From Anisakis pegreffii (taxonomy: Eukaryota; Nematoda; Chromadorea; Rhabditida; Anisakidae): a stretch of 64,000 nt of DNA. The position numbers and the translations under genes were made by a program. A model generated the notes under the pieces. It searched no databases and was not told where the DNA came from. It worked only from the letters and a program-made list of their open reading frames with translations. The stretch lies in NCBI GenBank assembly GCA_035041965.1, contig JAPYMA010000065.1, positions 331,176-395,175 of the forward strand, given 5' to 3'. Positions 23,054 through 35,400 of this stretch are shown piece after piece (within the stretch, counting starts at the first letter, position 1; each line of letters starts with the position of its first letter).

Positions 23054-26000
23054 TCACAAATGGAGTACGTGATTGACACGTCCTTCGTTTGAGATGATCG
23101 TCGGCAGATGAAGAGCATCCAGTTTCCATTTGGAATCGACGATGAATTCATATTCATGATGCCCTGGCAGAAGCTCTACTGCTACTTGCCATTCGTCGCT
23201 CTCTTCAATTTTATGCATTGGAATTTTAGTTTTCCAGTCGACAAACGTCCCCGTCAAGAAGACCTGAAAGATGACAATTCAGTGAATTTTCACTGACAAA
23301 TAGTTTCTATTAACTCCAACATTGGACGTAATAGAAAGGAATTCTACAACAGATGCACGGTAGAAAGTGAACTTGAGAAGACGGTAGCAGGCACAAGATT
23401 GGGAATCAAGGAGAAAAGTCGATCAATGATATCTGAAAGACAATAATACCAGTGCGTAACTTCTTGTGGAATCCTCACAAACATGAACTTTAGTGGATAG
23501 TTTCATCGTCACCCATACGAGTGAAAAGAATAAGAACGGAGGAATTGCATTAACCGAATCAGCTTTTCCACCATTCCAGCTAAAAACATGCCGAACTCGA
23601 TTTTTTGGTAAGCATTCCTCACAGAACACCTTGATGCAGTGCATCGGTAATAAACGTGGTGTGCTCAATCGCTCTGTCGAGTTCATTTCTGTGCCTCCAT
23701 CCACTAAATGACACATTCATCAAAATCGTGTTTAATGATCACAACATAATAGTGTTCAATGTGTCTTTATGGGAATGGTAGCACACAACTGCATATAACG
23801 TCGTCGCTTTTGACTGATTATAATCACAGCTCAACGCCAAGATTTCAATTTACATCTGAAATTTTGCGGCTCATTTAAGCTGCCAGCAAGACCTGCATTT
23901 CGCCATGGCATTCATCAATCTATTTCGCTTGTTTTGTTCTTTTGGCGATTTGTATCAGGTTTTCCACCATCCCAGTCAAATAGATCCCAAATGGTGAACC
24001 GGGCCTCATGCGAAACATCATATAACAACACACCGCTCTTGCTTCGAACATCTCTACCAGCAGATTGTCGATTAAACTTTGGATATTGTGAGACAAGATA
24101 GCAATTTTCGAAATCCGTGCTGTCTGCACTTGAACGTGTATGAGTGTAATGCTGAAATGACAAGAGTGAATGTATGCTGAGGAATAGCGATACGGTAATT
24201 GTTCAGATAATTATTAAACATGAAATGTTAAAGCAGTGAATTATTGAAATTAATTTATGGTGACCAATACAACGATTCTCTCCATGCGTCAACATGAAAG
24301 TGGCAAATTCGGTGATATCTTCGATATGCATTTAGACATGGATCTGTAAGGTGAATAGAAGTAAACCGCAGATGGAAGATCGAACGAACTCGGCCGCTTT
24401 TCAGTGATCGATGATTACTGATTGGTTGAGTCATCCTTGTTTTATGATCTGAAACGATCATCAGTAGCGATTTGGCTGATTTGAGTGCATTCTCAGAAGA
24501 TCCAAATCTTTCTGGTATCCTTAATCACCCACTAAAGCATGACGAAAGCACGGTTGAACTGTTTTTCTAACAGCTGTATGAAATGCTGTGGAGAATGACT
24601 ACAGCAACTGAATGGATCGGAAGGTCTTACAGCGTTTTGCTGCACTGGCGTTTTCTCTGTTTGGTCGCGAAGCTGCCTTCCTGAAACGATTCGAGTCCTT
24701 AGAAACTGCTAAAAGCACTGCTGTTGTTGTCAGCAATACTAACCGATGTTAAACGGACGTGATTTGCGCCTATAGCAAGTCATCTAAACTTCTGACAAGT
24801 TTTTGATCAGCACATGACAATTTTTATCCAGCGATTTACTCAGTCCCTATTTATAAGTAATTTGTTATTGTTTGCTACATAATCGCACAGAGATATTGCT
24901 CATTCAAAATTTGTAACTTGAAATTCGCTCACCTTTCAGCTCTATTAATAATATCGTCACGTGGTGATTCATCCCGTCTACACTCTGGCTGAAAATTAAA
25001 TATCATTTCAAAACAATGTTGCGATTTGGCATGATATTTTGAGTTAATGATTGCCTACGGAGTCACGATGCTTTGTCAGATGCAGTGGTCAGGTCAGTAC
25101 ATTTATTGTATGCAAAAGAAGCGAACTATTTGAAGGCAACACCTACATTAAATTCATAATACAACTGCATGCGCTCTATCATTACTTCATCAAATTACTT
25201 TAATAAATCCGTTTTTCAGAAGCGCAAATCATTTTGACAACTGATCACTGCACTGACCCTAGGAATATGAAGATTTGTTCAGGCGTAAATTTGCAATTTA
25301 AACTAAACGCTCTCAAAAGTTTCATCGCAACTAACACTAGCGACAGTATCAGGCACCGATACTGCGGCAGTTTCTTCTTGAGACTGCTCGCCATTTCTTC
25401 GATTCCTCCGTCTTCTGATACTTTTGTCAAGTTCTTTCAATTGTTCACTTCTTGTTATCGACCGATTTCGACGCTGAAGCATTTCTCCATCAACAATATT
25501 CAAAAGTATCGAATTGAACAAACATTTTCTCGCTGTAGCCAGACCAGAACCGTCTTATTTCAAATTTCTTGATGTAGTTAAGAAAATTTCACTAGTTGCC
25601 TGAAAACAGACGAGTTTAAACGATTTGTATGCAAACGAACCGAAGGATTTGAAGGCAGACAGTACGGTAGAGGATTTAGAATGGAATTTCGAAGACGTTT
25701 CAAGACATCCCATGAAGTGTATGCGATGCAAAATATGACGAAGGTGATGCAAAAAATTCCACTCATTGAGGTCAATTTAGCGTACGGATCTTCCGGCTCA
25801 TTTTGCCTTAACAAGCGTATCGCCTCTTGCAGCACTACGATTGCCTTTTGATGATCGTCATTCCTGAAACGATTCCCAATTAGAACATTCCGATGACGGT
25901 TCATATTCACTGTGAAAGTTTGCTGCCATCAGATCAGATTTCGTTTCTGGATTACGAGAAAAACACTCACTGCATTGGCTGTTTCTCACTTCCGTCTGTA

Positions 26001-26158
26001 GCATTCACCAGTCGATTGGATGTAACGCATCCCAAAAGCCATTGTATTGTGGGTCCGAGTTGCCAACGTAACCGTCTTGTAGCCATCGCCCTAGTGAATC
26101 TGCTCGACGATTTGACGACGACCGGACCAAGCACAAAACCGAGCAAGTCGGACGTCAT
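23054..26158 (-). CDS. CBM48 (AMPK-type glycogen-binding) domain protein, nine exons, about 373 aa
   Basis: Exons (minus): 26158-25971, 25863-25763, 25532-25309, 24988-24933, 24680-24631, 24343-24294, 24151-24058, 23703-23555, 23263-23054. Phases fit at all eight junctions. Acceptors are mostly TTTCAG; donors of exons 2, 3, 6 and 8 (GTGGAA, GTTTAG, GTTGAC, GTTAAT) are weak. Exons 8-9 encode the domain: VFSWNGGKADS joins VFLTGTFVDWKTKIPMHK, then GHHEYEFIVDSKWKLD, matching the AMPK-beta pattern F-x-W...G-S-F-x-x-W...G-x-H-x-Y-K-F-x-V-D. The protein stops right after the domain (VNHVLHL), so the AMPK-beta kinase-binding C-terminus is absent and this is not a beta subunit. The N-terminal 250 residues are unrecognised: a basic, moderately hydrophobic exon 1, a helical segment (DDHQKAIVVLQEAIRLL) and an Arg-rich region (SIRRRRNRRNGEQ). 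Likely role: glycogen or other glucan binding, possibly targeting a partner; inference. Confidence 0.7.
23951..23990 (-). pseudogene. Intronic remnant resembling the start of the CBM48 exon
   Basis: Within intron 7 of the CBM48 gene, in frame with a read-through of exon 7, the sequence encodes FDWDGGKPDT. Exon 8 encodes FSWNGGKADS. At DNA level CTGG-ATGGTGGAAAA-CTGAT is shared with three mismatches. No GT donor follows this copy, and the frame stops at 23915. It may be a decayed duplicate of the exon 8 end, or an alternative last exon that truncates the protein before the domain is complete. Confidence 0.35.
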
Positions 26159-26159
26159 C

Positions 26160-28170
26160 GCATAAATGCAACAATCCACTCGTGAAGTTCACTCGATTTC
26201 GATACTCGTTTTACAAATTCTTCAGTGTGACGAACATCGTCCATCTATGTAAATTATGAATTCAATTTTTCGTTTGTTTAGCATTTAATTCTGTCGAATA
26301 GCAAAAACGCAAAAATTCATCTACACATCATTGTAAAATTGTGAAATGATAGATTTTCGAGCTTCGAACTTTCAGCTTCTATTAGACGTTGTTGATGAAT
26401 TCTTCTGTTTTCAAATTAGTTGCGTTTTTTTTAAAATTTCAATGAGAGGCCAAGCGAGGCCCTTTTATTGCTAATATTGTGCTCTTGACAACCACAGAAT
26501 ATGATAGCACTTGAGTGCCAGTATTCAGAAATTTTGTTCAAATCACATACACTGCGCGCAGTGCCATCTACAAGTGCTCGTACTCATCATCCACTTGTAT
26601 TTTTCTGTTACGACCAACAAATCAACTGATCGATGCATAGTTGCAATGTGCTCACATCACAATATTACATTTTAAAACGCTCATTGTCAGATAAATCCTC
26701 AAATTCAGCGCTAAAAATTTGACCCCAAAATTCTGGATCAAAATCAATGTGAATTTTTTACTTGAATAGAAAATGCTAGCAAACGTGATGATGATGATAT
26801 GAAGTGAGAAGAGTGCAGCAAGCCTGAAACTAATTCAATTCGTTGTGCAAATGAGTAATGTTCGTTTAATGAATTCCAGCCTCATCAATCATTCTATCGC
26901 TGTTCCGTTCATTCATTTAATATGCACAAAATGGCGTACGCCTGGCGCTACCACCTCGTGTTACAATGATTGAATTGAAAGAATTCATGGAATTTCGGTG
27001 ATTGCTGAATACTGATGAGATGTCTAAAGCAAGAAAAGAAGCATTGCGTTCATCAATGATGATTACCAAATGAAAATGATGAACATGTCAAACAAAAATG
27101 ATTGCATCTTCTCGGCGAAAGCCTCCATTAAAAAAACCAAATGAAATTCATCAAAGTGTTTTTTTGCGTTTGTTCTGAGGCGATATTTTGTTGTTTCGTC
27201 GTCGGAATTGTTGATGTGTTATGAGGAGCACGAAAAGTAATGAATGATGCGAATAAATCAGAGTTGCTGTCTCATCGAAAAATCTTCACAATCGATCATC
27301 TACTCGCATTTGCTCTGTTCTTCTTCTAAAATCACGCCAGCGACCCTCACACAGCAGCACTCCTACCGTTAGAACTGTGTAAATACGAACCGACCGACTG
27401 TCTCAAATCCATCAGCTTCTTCACACATTCGCATTAATACAACATATTCAGTCACCTCACAAAATTGCAACAAATTACAAAATGAAATAGCACATCATCA
27501 TTCATACTGTACACTCTCATCATCGCCTCTTCAGCTACTCATATCGAGAGAGTTCAATTCAGTTTGATTAAGTGTTCAGCAACACAGTTGAAATGAACAA
27601 GTCTTACGAGAGAATCCCGCAATTGTTTCATTGCTGTTACTCTAAATGTATGGTGCAAATTTGCGATGAAAATTCTAGCAGAAACTTTGGAATATTTCTC
27701 AAAAGAGAACAACCAGTCGTGCTTTTAACAGAACCGATAATCATCCGTCTACAAAATTTTGATCAAACGAACCAATTCCACAGTGAATCCTTTGTATTCA
27801 AACGTTGTTGCGATATTTTGGGCATAAGTTAAAATGCTTTAAAGTGATAAAATACGCGTGCTGCTGTTCTTTTGACTTCATGCATTCTCGATGCTGTTAT
27901 TTAAAGACAACTGGTTATGAATAATTAATAATTAGCGCCTATTGACGAGTAAATTAGAGTGGAAAAGCCAGAAAGAAATTAACATCTTAGTGTCCACGTA
28001 TTCAGCTCGAATTAATTGTATCTCTTTAAACAATCGCTCAGCAACGTGCATCAACTAACATCTGTAGTGATAAACGCATGTAATAGTTATTCTTGCACGT
28101 ATCATATTTGAAACAAGTACGGAACTGTATTCAAAACATTTGTTCACAATGCCCCATAATTCGGTGTGGA
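26160..28170. other. Stretch with no supportable gene
   Basis: Upstream of the CBM48 gene, so it probably includes its promoter. Open frames are short. One plus frame at about 27572-27832 follows a GTGTTCAG acceptor but has no recognisable content. No TATA-like element can be assigned. Confidence 0.4.
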
Positions 28171-28172
28171 TG

Positions 28173-28402
28173 ACCTGTCAAAGGAATGCCCAAAGATAGA
28201 GAAGTATCATCTTATCTCAATTCCTCAACAACCCATCAGTTGTTCACTGATATGATTTCCGTGCATTAACTAAACTTTCAAATTTACCTGTCAAAGGAAT
28301 GCCCTAAGATAGAGAGATATCATCTTTTTTTTCAAATCCTCAAAACCTGTCAGTTGTTCACTGATATGATTTGCGTGCATTAACTAAACTTTCAAATTTC
28401 CA
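28173..28402. repeat. 113-bp tandem duplication, two copies
   Basis: Copy 1 (28173-28285) and copy 2 (from 28286) both begin ACCTGTCAAAGGAATGCCC and both contain CAGTTGTTCACTGATATGAT and GTGCATTAACTAAACTTTCA. Copy 2 runs into AATTTCCAG, a splice acceptor for the exon at 28404; in copy 1 the same place reads AATTTACC because the next copy begins. Confidence 0.85.
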
Positions 28403-28403
28403 G

Positions 28404-28595
28404 CTGAGGTCTTCTATAACTGCCAATCAAGATGATAAATGGGCGAATTTCCGATCGGCCACTCCCGGACGCTTCATATGCGCCATCTGTGAACGCAATC
28501 TTCTCGTGTCCCTTGTCGCTCCGGACATATTCAACAGGCAATTATTCATTCTGAACTTTGCAATGCAGCCTGAATGCGCTGACATTCACATGTGA
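28404..28595 (+). CDS. Candidate terminal exon, unknown protein
   Basis: Acceptor CTTTCAAATTTCCAG is followed by 63 codons and TGA at 28595. The frame opens LRSSITANQDDKWANF, contains FICAICERN (a C-x-x-C pair) and ends with two more Cys-containing stretches. GC content and codon balance are higher than in flanking DNA, which supports coding. Two cysteines alone do not establish a zinc site. No upstream plus-strand exon was identified. Confidence 0.35.
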   Translation: MRSSITANQDDKWANFRSATPGRFICAICERNLLVSLVAPDIFNRQLFILNFAMQPECADIHM

Positions 28596-28927
28596 GCAAC
28601 ATCAATATTAATGGGCATGAACCGTCGATCACTGCCGACTTTCTTGGTTGGTAAATTCCATTTGAAAAGAGTAGTGGAAGTGGTTGGTTTATTCGTTTCA
28701 TTAGTTGTTTGTTGTTTGGTTGCTTGAGGATGACGACGGCGATTGTGTAGCGGTGTGTGAGAGAGTTGCTGGAGCGGAGTGGAACGAGAATGGCACGATG
28801 TATGGATTGGATGGGATAGTGGCTGGATGGATGGATGGATGGTTGGATGCGATACGATTGCTGGCGTTTGTTGAAGGGATTGAATAAATGTTGTTGATAG
28901 CTGTGCTGTTGCTGGCTCATCAAACAC
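28586..28927 (-). CDS. Low-complexity S/T/P/H/Q-rich open frame, doubtful
   Basis: A 113-codon frame (VFDEPATAQLSTTFIQSLQQ...) crosses a GGAT microsatellite at 28825-28842, which supplies its His/Pro/Ile repeats. A second minus frame of 134 codons is open over the same DNA. A weak acceptor (GTGCTCGTAG) precedes it. The open length may simply reflect the repeat, so this is listed only as a possibility. Confidence 0.15.
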   Translation of the reverse strand: MFDEPATAQLSTTFIQSLQQTPAIVSHPTIHPSIQPLSHPIHTSCHSRSTPLQQLSHTPLHNRRRHPQATKQQTTNETNKPTTSTTLFKWNLPTKKVGSDRRFMPINIDVAHM

Positions 28928-29144
28928 TGCTTCATGCTACGAGCACTCACTGCCGAATGCTTCAGCAGCTATATCCCAAAACTTATGCTGCATACTAATG
29001 ATAATGATTATTGTTGTTATTGTTCACTGCTCTTACTATGTGCTCCACTTTCATTTATCAGCAGCACTTTTCTGCTCTTTTTGCAATCAAACCGTGCCTC
29101 TTCTTCATCATATCCCTCTGAACGCGTAGCACTGTTCGCTCCTC

Positions 29145-29165
29145 TTACTTACTTACTTACTTACT
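29145..29165. repeat. (TTAC)n microsatellite
   Basis: About five uninterrupted TTAC units. Confidence 0.9.
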
Positions 29166-29550
29166 AGCTCGTTGTTCAGTTATTAGATTAACTTTTGTTT
29201 TGTGGTATTTCCAGTTAATTTGTTTGCTTTTGAGCTATAATGATCAGCTGCCGTTTTTATTTACATATCTGTTATGTGCTCTATTGATAATGATTTACAA
29301 TGTAATTACTGCGGTATTCATTCATTTACTCATTTGTTTATGTGACCTCACTTATATTAATTTAATTCTTTCATCAGCCTTTTCGTTTTTTTGCCAAATC
29401 TCGTTTCATGAACGGTCACCGAGTTGATCATACGTTAAATTGATTAGCAACTTGCACTATTGAGACTTCTCATTTGTAGTTTTCAGTGCGATTTTATTGC
29501 GCATCTTTGCTATTCGACGATGATTCGATTATCTCGTAATTGAAGTTTTG

Positions 29551-29600
29551 GCTAAAAATAAAACGCAACTAGCGGCCGCTAGTTGCGTTTTATTTTTAGC
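29551..29600. repeat. Perfect 50-bp palindrome centred on GCGGCCGC
   Basis: The 25-base half GCTAAAAATAAAACGCAACT + AGCGG is followed immediately by its exact reverse complement, with no spacer. The centre (29572-29579) is an 8-bp NotI site, rare in DNA this AT-rich. Each strand carries AATAAA in its left half and TTTTATTTTTAG in its right half, so either strand offers a polyadenylation hexamer or a splice-acceptor-like end. Function unknown. Confidence 0.95.
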
Positions 29601-30229
29601 TGAATTGAAGAGGGAACCGATTTTTTTTTTCAGTGCGAAGAATACAAATGAATCAATCGTTCGATTACGAGCGTAACGTGATAATTGATTTCTTTTGTTA
29701 ACTTTTTCGATGTTATTGCATCATTTTTATTGGAAAGTTGTTTTCTTGCGAATTTTTCGAATTTTTTTTCTTGGTTTAAGTTGTTTTTGTGAGTGTTTTT
29801 GACGGCTTGCGCTCAGCAATTTGTGGACTTTTTTTATTGGCGAGTATTTTCTAGTATTGCAAGCGAAAGTACACCTGTGTCAGGTGCTAACTCGTTCAGA
29901 GTAGAGATGCACTCTTCTGCGAAATGACCAATTATTGTTGAGAAAACAGCATAAAACGAGCATTAATCATTTTTACACTGATATTGCGATCAAATTTCAC
30001 CAACGAAAACAACAAAAAGTCTGCTCAACGATTACGAAATCTTATTTGCTAAGCAAATGATAAGATTCAGAAACATCATCCGAAACTGTCAAATACATTT
30101 ACTTAGCTACATTAATATTTTGTGTTGTTCATCTCAATTGGAGCATAAAATTTGCGATAAACTCGAGGAACTGCGAAGTTATCGTTGAGTTCTTTCGATT
30201 GTTTTGCATGTCACAATAGTGGGGCTTAC

Positions 30230-30320
30230 TTCGTCGGAAAGATGCAAGTTTACCAGATGGATGGAGCAGATCCAAAGCGATGCGATGCACTACTGATTGA
30301 TGACCGAAACATTCTTTCAT
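30230..30320 (-). CDS. Candidate first exon, unknown protein
   Basis: ATG at 30320 opens 30 codons (MKECFGHQSVVHRIALDLLH, then a Lys/Arg-containing end) up to a strong donor CGACGAA|GTAAGCC. No clear acceptor lies just upstream and no following exon in the right phase was found, so support rests on the donor and the frame. Confidence 0.25.
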
Positions 30321-30429
30321 GCTTCTTTAATTCGATACTGCGACATTTAAGCACAAATCAATAAATTACCACAAGCAGTGCCGCTTGTAACGCATTGCTT
30401 CAACTCTACGTTAACATTACTGACTTCAG

Positions 30430-30572
30430 TGCAGATTAGCATTCGTGCTAGAACTAGACGCGCAATAATTAGATTTCGACAGCAATGGGATATTGCGGAT
30501 CGAATTTACAAATTAACTATGATCTTATCTATTCTGCATTCGCGTACGCCGACCAGTCAAGGATTAGAGTGA
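30430..30572 (+). CDS. Candidate terminal exon, unknown protein
   Basis: Acceptor ACATTACTGACTTCAG, then phase 1 entry and 46 codons to a stop at 30572. The frame begins QISIRARTRRAIIRFRQQW and is basic and helix-like. No partner exon identified; alternative frames also remain open for part of the stretch. Confidence 0.25.
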
Positions 30573-31023
30573 TCATCCAACTGCATTCGATTGCAAATCG
30601 ATACGATTCCTTATTGTTGATTTGAAACGTCTAGCTGAGCGATTAGAGTAATCGCGAAATATTGATTAGCAAGGATCATATGGCGAGCTTAAAGGGGAGT
30701 CATCCATGCAAGAGTATACGCAATTTTAAGATAACTGCACCGAGATAAATGGTATTACCCAGTTACCGTGAACACCTAATATCGTTTCAAATGTGAATAA
30801 ATTTCCTTCGAGTGTTCTTCAATCATCAATTCATTCAGGTATTCTTCCTTTGCAGGTAGCAAAGATTCATAGATTTTTCACTTTATCGTATCATAACTTG
30901 ATGAAATCAGATCCGAGCTAGCGCTTCCTGGTATTTTTTCATCCGTCGAGCACTGCCCAGTTGACTGGGAGAAGTTTTCGGGCTAAATTCGAATCGTTCG
31001 ATCCCATACGAGACTTGGCTCAG

Positions 31024-32428
31024 TGTCAGTAGAGTGTCTTTATGGAGCCAAAGCTCAAAAACAGCTTCAGCCTAAGCCTAAGTCAAAACTTGATCCTAGT
31101 TCAAACAGATTGAGCCGAATTACGTCAAAGATTGGTCCTCGGATGCACTTTTTGCTGGAAACCTTCTCTGGTGCTGTAAGTGATCAGTGCTTCTCGCCTA
31201 TTATTGATCATTCGCATGTAGTCTATCCAAAAATGACTGTTATCAACTTCCATGTGCTAGTGTTTATGAATGTGTTCTATTCCAAAAATGTTCTGTGAAT
31301 GTGCAAAAATAGCAATATCCAAAAATAACAATGAATTTTCTATGAATGTGCAAGGAAACAGATGAACTTTGTTTTTTTATTTATTAGACAACTTACTTTA
31401 TTTGGTATTAGAAGCTTGAGAGGTCATATCCCGAATAATGAACTGCTGCCATATACCTAATGAATTTCCACATGGCCAGTGTCAATTTTATGTTGCTGTA
31501 GCAAAACGAACAACGTACACAGTGATGCACACAGCACACGGCATCGAAACGGATCAGTTTCAAATCGAATTTGATGATTACGGGATATTATGAGATTAGG
31601 AACGGACATGTGCACAAGCGGATAACATGGACAAGCACAGAGGCAGTAAGACGGGTACACGGTTACTTGGTTGTTCGCTCTTGGTTTCGCTCTCTCGTAA
31701 ATGACAACGGCAGCTTCCCATTTATAGTACTACACCAGATCCATTGTTCGCATCTGCTATCTACATGAAGATTATCTCCTGAATCATCGAATTCCACAGA
31801 TTCTCGTGCTAATTTTGCACTATCATAAACACTTCATTGCATCATTAATCTAGATATTCTTGACAATACAATTCTCCTGTCTCAACTGTTACCATTTCAT
31901 TAACTCTACTCGCTTATAATGTTTTATCTGGCAAAAGTTTTCTGCTGTCTGTTGCTGAGCGATTTGTACAATGAGGATTGCTGATATGATAAGATTCATC
32001 AACACTATATCATCAATACATCCATCATTTACATTCAAGCATTTGGCTGGGCATCACTAAGTGTGTGTCTCATATCAACAAACGTTTATGCTGATCAACT
32101 CAATTCTTCATTCTCATCAGTCAACTCATCAGTTTTTATTTCTATCCTTCAAAAAAACGCCTAACAACCAATTGACGGTGCACTCAATCAGGACAGCAGC
32201 ATAAAAGTGCGCTATACGATGAGTTCAATGCATTTCACATTTTATTGCTCTCGTCAAGAAGTGCATTCGTTTCTTTGACTATTCACTCGGATCATTACTT
32301 CGGTTCAACGAAATTACTTCGCTCCTCTACAGCCAAAAACATAGGTAATGCTCGTTCACATTGAATTTCAGAGTGTACGAAAGAATAAAGCACAAGCGAA
32401 CGGTCAAGCATTTCATGCAGATCCAAAT
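31024..32428 (+). CDS. Two linked internal exons of an unidentified gene
   Basis: Exon 31024-31175: acceptor TTGGCTCAG, phase 1 entry, 50 codons beginning SVECLYGAKAQKQLQPKPKS and ending LLETFSGA, then a strong donor GCT|GTAAGTG. Exon 32372-32428: acceptor ATTGAATTTCAG, 19 codons (SVRKNKAQANGQAFHADPN), donor AAT|GTAATA. Both junctions are phase 0, so they join in frame. Content is Lys/Gln/Pro-rich and probably disordered. Start and end of the gene were not found; continuation beyond 32428 is likely. Confidence 0.4.
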
Positions 32429-32429
32429 G

Positions 32430-35400
32430 TAATAATTGCTCGATGCAATTAATTCCTTGTGAATTGCCTCCTCGAACTCTCCATTTCATTTTTATCGTGT
32501 ATGCATTCAAGACAAGTTCGAACACCTGTACAGTTCTAAATAAAATGTGTTTACCCCATTAACAAATGCGTTAAGCTCTTTTATATCCCCTTCGCCCCTT
32601 TCATGAATATCCCCTCGTGCTCTTCGACGATCATCTCAATTGCATATAATTGTTGCTCATTCACTGGATGCAGAATGTCTTCTTTTTTTTGGACCGTTGA
32701 ATGTTTCTCTGATGTAGGTACATTGGAGTTAGAGGAGGTTTATTGGTTCATGATAGAAGGATGACTGTAAAATGCGAAATGTAATTGCAGTCAAAAGAAA
32801 CTTATATTGCAGCAATTTGCAATATGAAATTTTCAATTTTTCACCTTTCGTTCCTCATAAATGCAATGAAAATGAATGGATGGGTTGGGTTGTATGCAGG
32901 CAGGCGCTATTGCGTTATGATTATGTATTCATGCTATAAAAACTTAATAGAGCTTTGCGCAATGAGGCCAACCAAATGACATTCAAAAAATTTTTTTCGT
33001 CATATTTTGATTGGATTGGTTCAACAAATTATAGATTTCATAGAATAATGCCTCCCTGCATATGCACCACCACCACATTCATCTAATGCAATTTTCACCT
33101 GTGATCATGTATTCGTTCCCATTTCTTCGCGAATGAATTCGCTTATCTTCAGCGAATAATTTATGATTATAGCTGAACATGAATCGTGATATTACGAATG
33201 GTTATGATAATTTGCGTGAATGTCGAACATTGCGACAGCTTAAAGCACAATGAATTGTACCCAGGAGAGAAGTCATTTGAATGATTTGTTTGTTTGTTCG
33301 GTTGTTGAACAAGATCCATCAAGTGTTTCCTTGATCTTCTTCTGCCATTCTGCTACTCAAATTTGATAACAAACCTATCATCTTCAGCTGTACTGCTGCT
33401 TAAATTTCGTAAACTAGCACTCGTTCTTCATTGTATAGCTATATTACAGGATTTGTTTTACTCGGTAGCATAGGCTTAGGTAGTTTTCGAGGTATAGTAA
33501 TGAATAGAAATTATAAATTTGTACTACTTCACAGCGAAAATTTTCTCTCTTCCACATGGTTGATAAATATTTGAAATGTAAAACGTTCTTCCTGGATTAT
33601 TTCTCATTCAGCTGTATGGATAAGTTTTACTCATGCCGCAATCGAATGTTACTTAAACGTGAAAATTGTTTGTAAACGTTTAGCAGTTTTTCAAACAAGG
33701 CGATTAATCAAGTAATCGTTTCATCGCTTCTCAGCACCATCAGTTTTATGAACATTCACAAAAATGATTTGTTGGTTTTCTTTCACCAATGCCGTCGCTA
33801 CTCATTGTTGTTGTTTTTGATCAGGCTCTCAGGCGACTAACATAGTAAGTGAACTGCTGCATCAACGCTTCAATCGCTAAGGCATCATGGAACCGAGCTC
33901 ATCTGTTTTAGCATCATCATTTGCTTTTGTAATGTAACTGGATTAAATTTATTGAGATAGTTTTTGTGAGCAGTCGTCTGCTTGGGTTGACACTATCGCT
34001 AATTTATTTTGGAATTGAAATGCAGTGTGCAACGATTAAAGCAAATACATCAGTCATTACAATCGGAGTGTACTAATCGTAAGTGTTCGTTCCTTGAGAT
34101 TTCCATCAGCATATCCTCAGTAGAAAACGTGACGGATTAGTTTGTTTGTAAATTCATAATTTGGCTAACAGATTTGATCAACACCTTTCATGATGAGCAT
34201 GACTGAGATGTCAGTCACACGATCTCATCAACTGCACTAATACACTTCATAACGACAGTTTAAATTATCTCGTTTGTCTCGTATTGTTTCACAGCATACG
34301 ACACTTTAGAAAGTTTATGCGATAATTCAGGATGTTATATGCGTGTTTCCGTGAGTCGAAGAAACAGTTACCTGTTCAGTTTCATTTTAAAAAATTTTTC
34401 AAAGCACCAGTTCATATCACAGCATAGTATAGGATGCCCATAAGTTGTCTGATTCTGTAGAAGAATGAATTCAGTAAATGTTCAAAATCGTCGAAAACAT
34501 GACAATATCACTAACAATGAGTGATTTTTGTTCGCTTTCATCGTTAATATCACAGTATTGTTCGACATATTTTGCATTTTTCTATAAATAAGATCAAGCC
34601 TTTCGGCTGTTATTGTGTTGAATGCAAATGGAAAAACAAAACGGTGATAGACTGACTGATTTGTTTGTATGCGCGGCGCAGTTCGATTTGTTTACATAAG
34701 CGATCCAACGAGACAGCCAACTGCAATGACGATCGTGATGACTGGTGCATCTTCTCGTTTCATCGGCCCTAAACGAGCCATCGAACCATGAAGATGATCG
34801 TCGTCTTAAAAGCTTTTCGTATTAGCATCTTTCCACTGGAGCACTCATTATTTCCATCCATATATCCGTCATCGATGCGTTCATGCGTGCACAAATACAC
34901 ATGCATGAACAATCTCTGAATAACGCCGATATTTGCATATCAATGAACAAATACGCAATCAAAAGACACACTATACACTTTTTATAACTCACAGAATCGT
35001 TTCATTAGATGCACAATTGCTATTAAGCAACAGTGCAAATCGACGGCTCCTCGAGATTATTTATTATATACTTGATTGCAATTTCACACGGCCACTTTGC
35101 TCTTATATCCATTCACAATTCATTCATTCGGAACAGCTTTAGGAGTGGATATCGATACTCATTGTCAGTTAGCTGACTACAAGAGTAGCGCATCGATATT
35201 CCTTTCTTTCCGCTGTCCAACTCCTCTTTTGAATCAGTCGATGTGCCCCGTTGCCTATGAATTATGATGGGGAGCCGCTTGAATTTCGAGCGCTTCAAGC
35301 CGTCAGGCCATCGATAACGTACGGCGCTCTTCAAGATTGCGTTTGAAAAACGTGGTGAACCTGTTTGTAACTTCATGTCTGCTTTAATTCTTTTGCAATA

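Noticed and set aside
23054..26158. AMPK beta subunit
   Set aside because: The CBM48 module is present but the kinase-binding C-terminal domain is absent, with an in-frame stop right after the module.
30937..31010. Possible tRNA (GTTCGATCCC B-box-like motif)
   Set aside because: No A box or foldable acceptor stem at the right distance.
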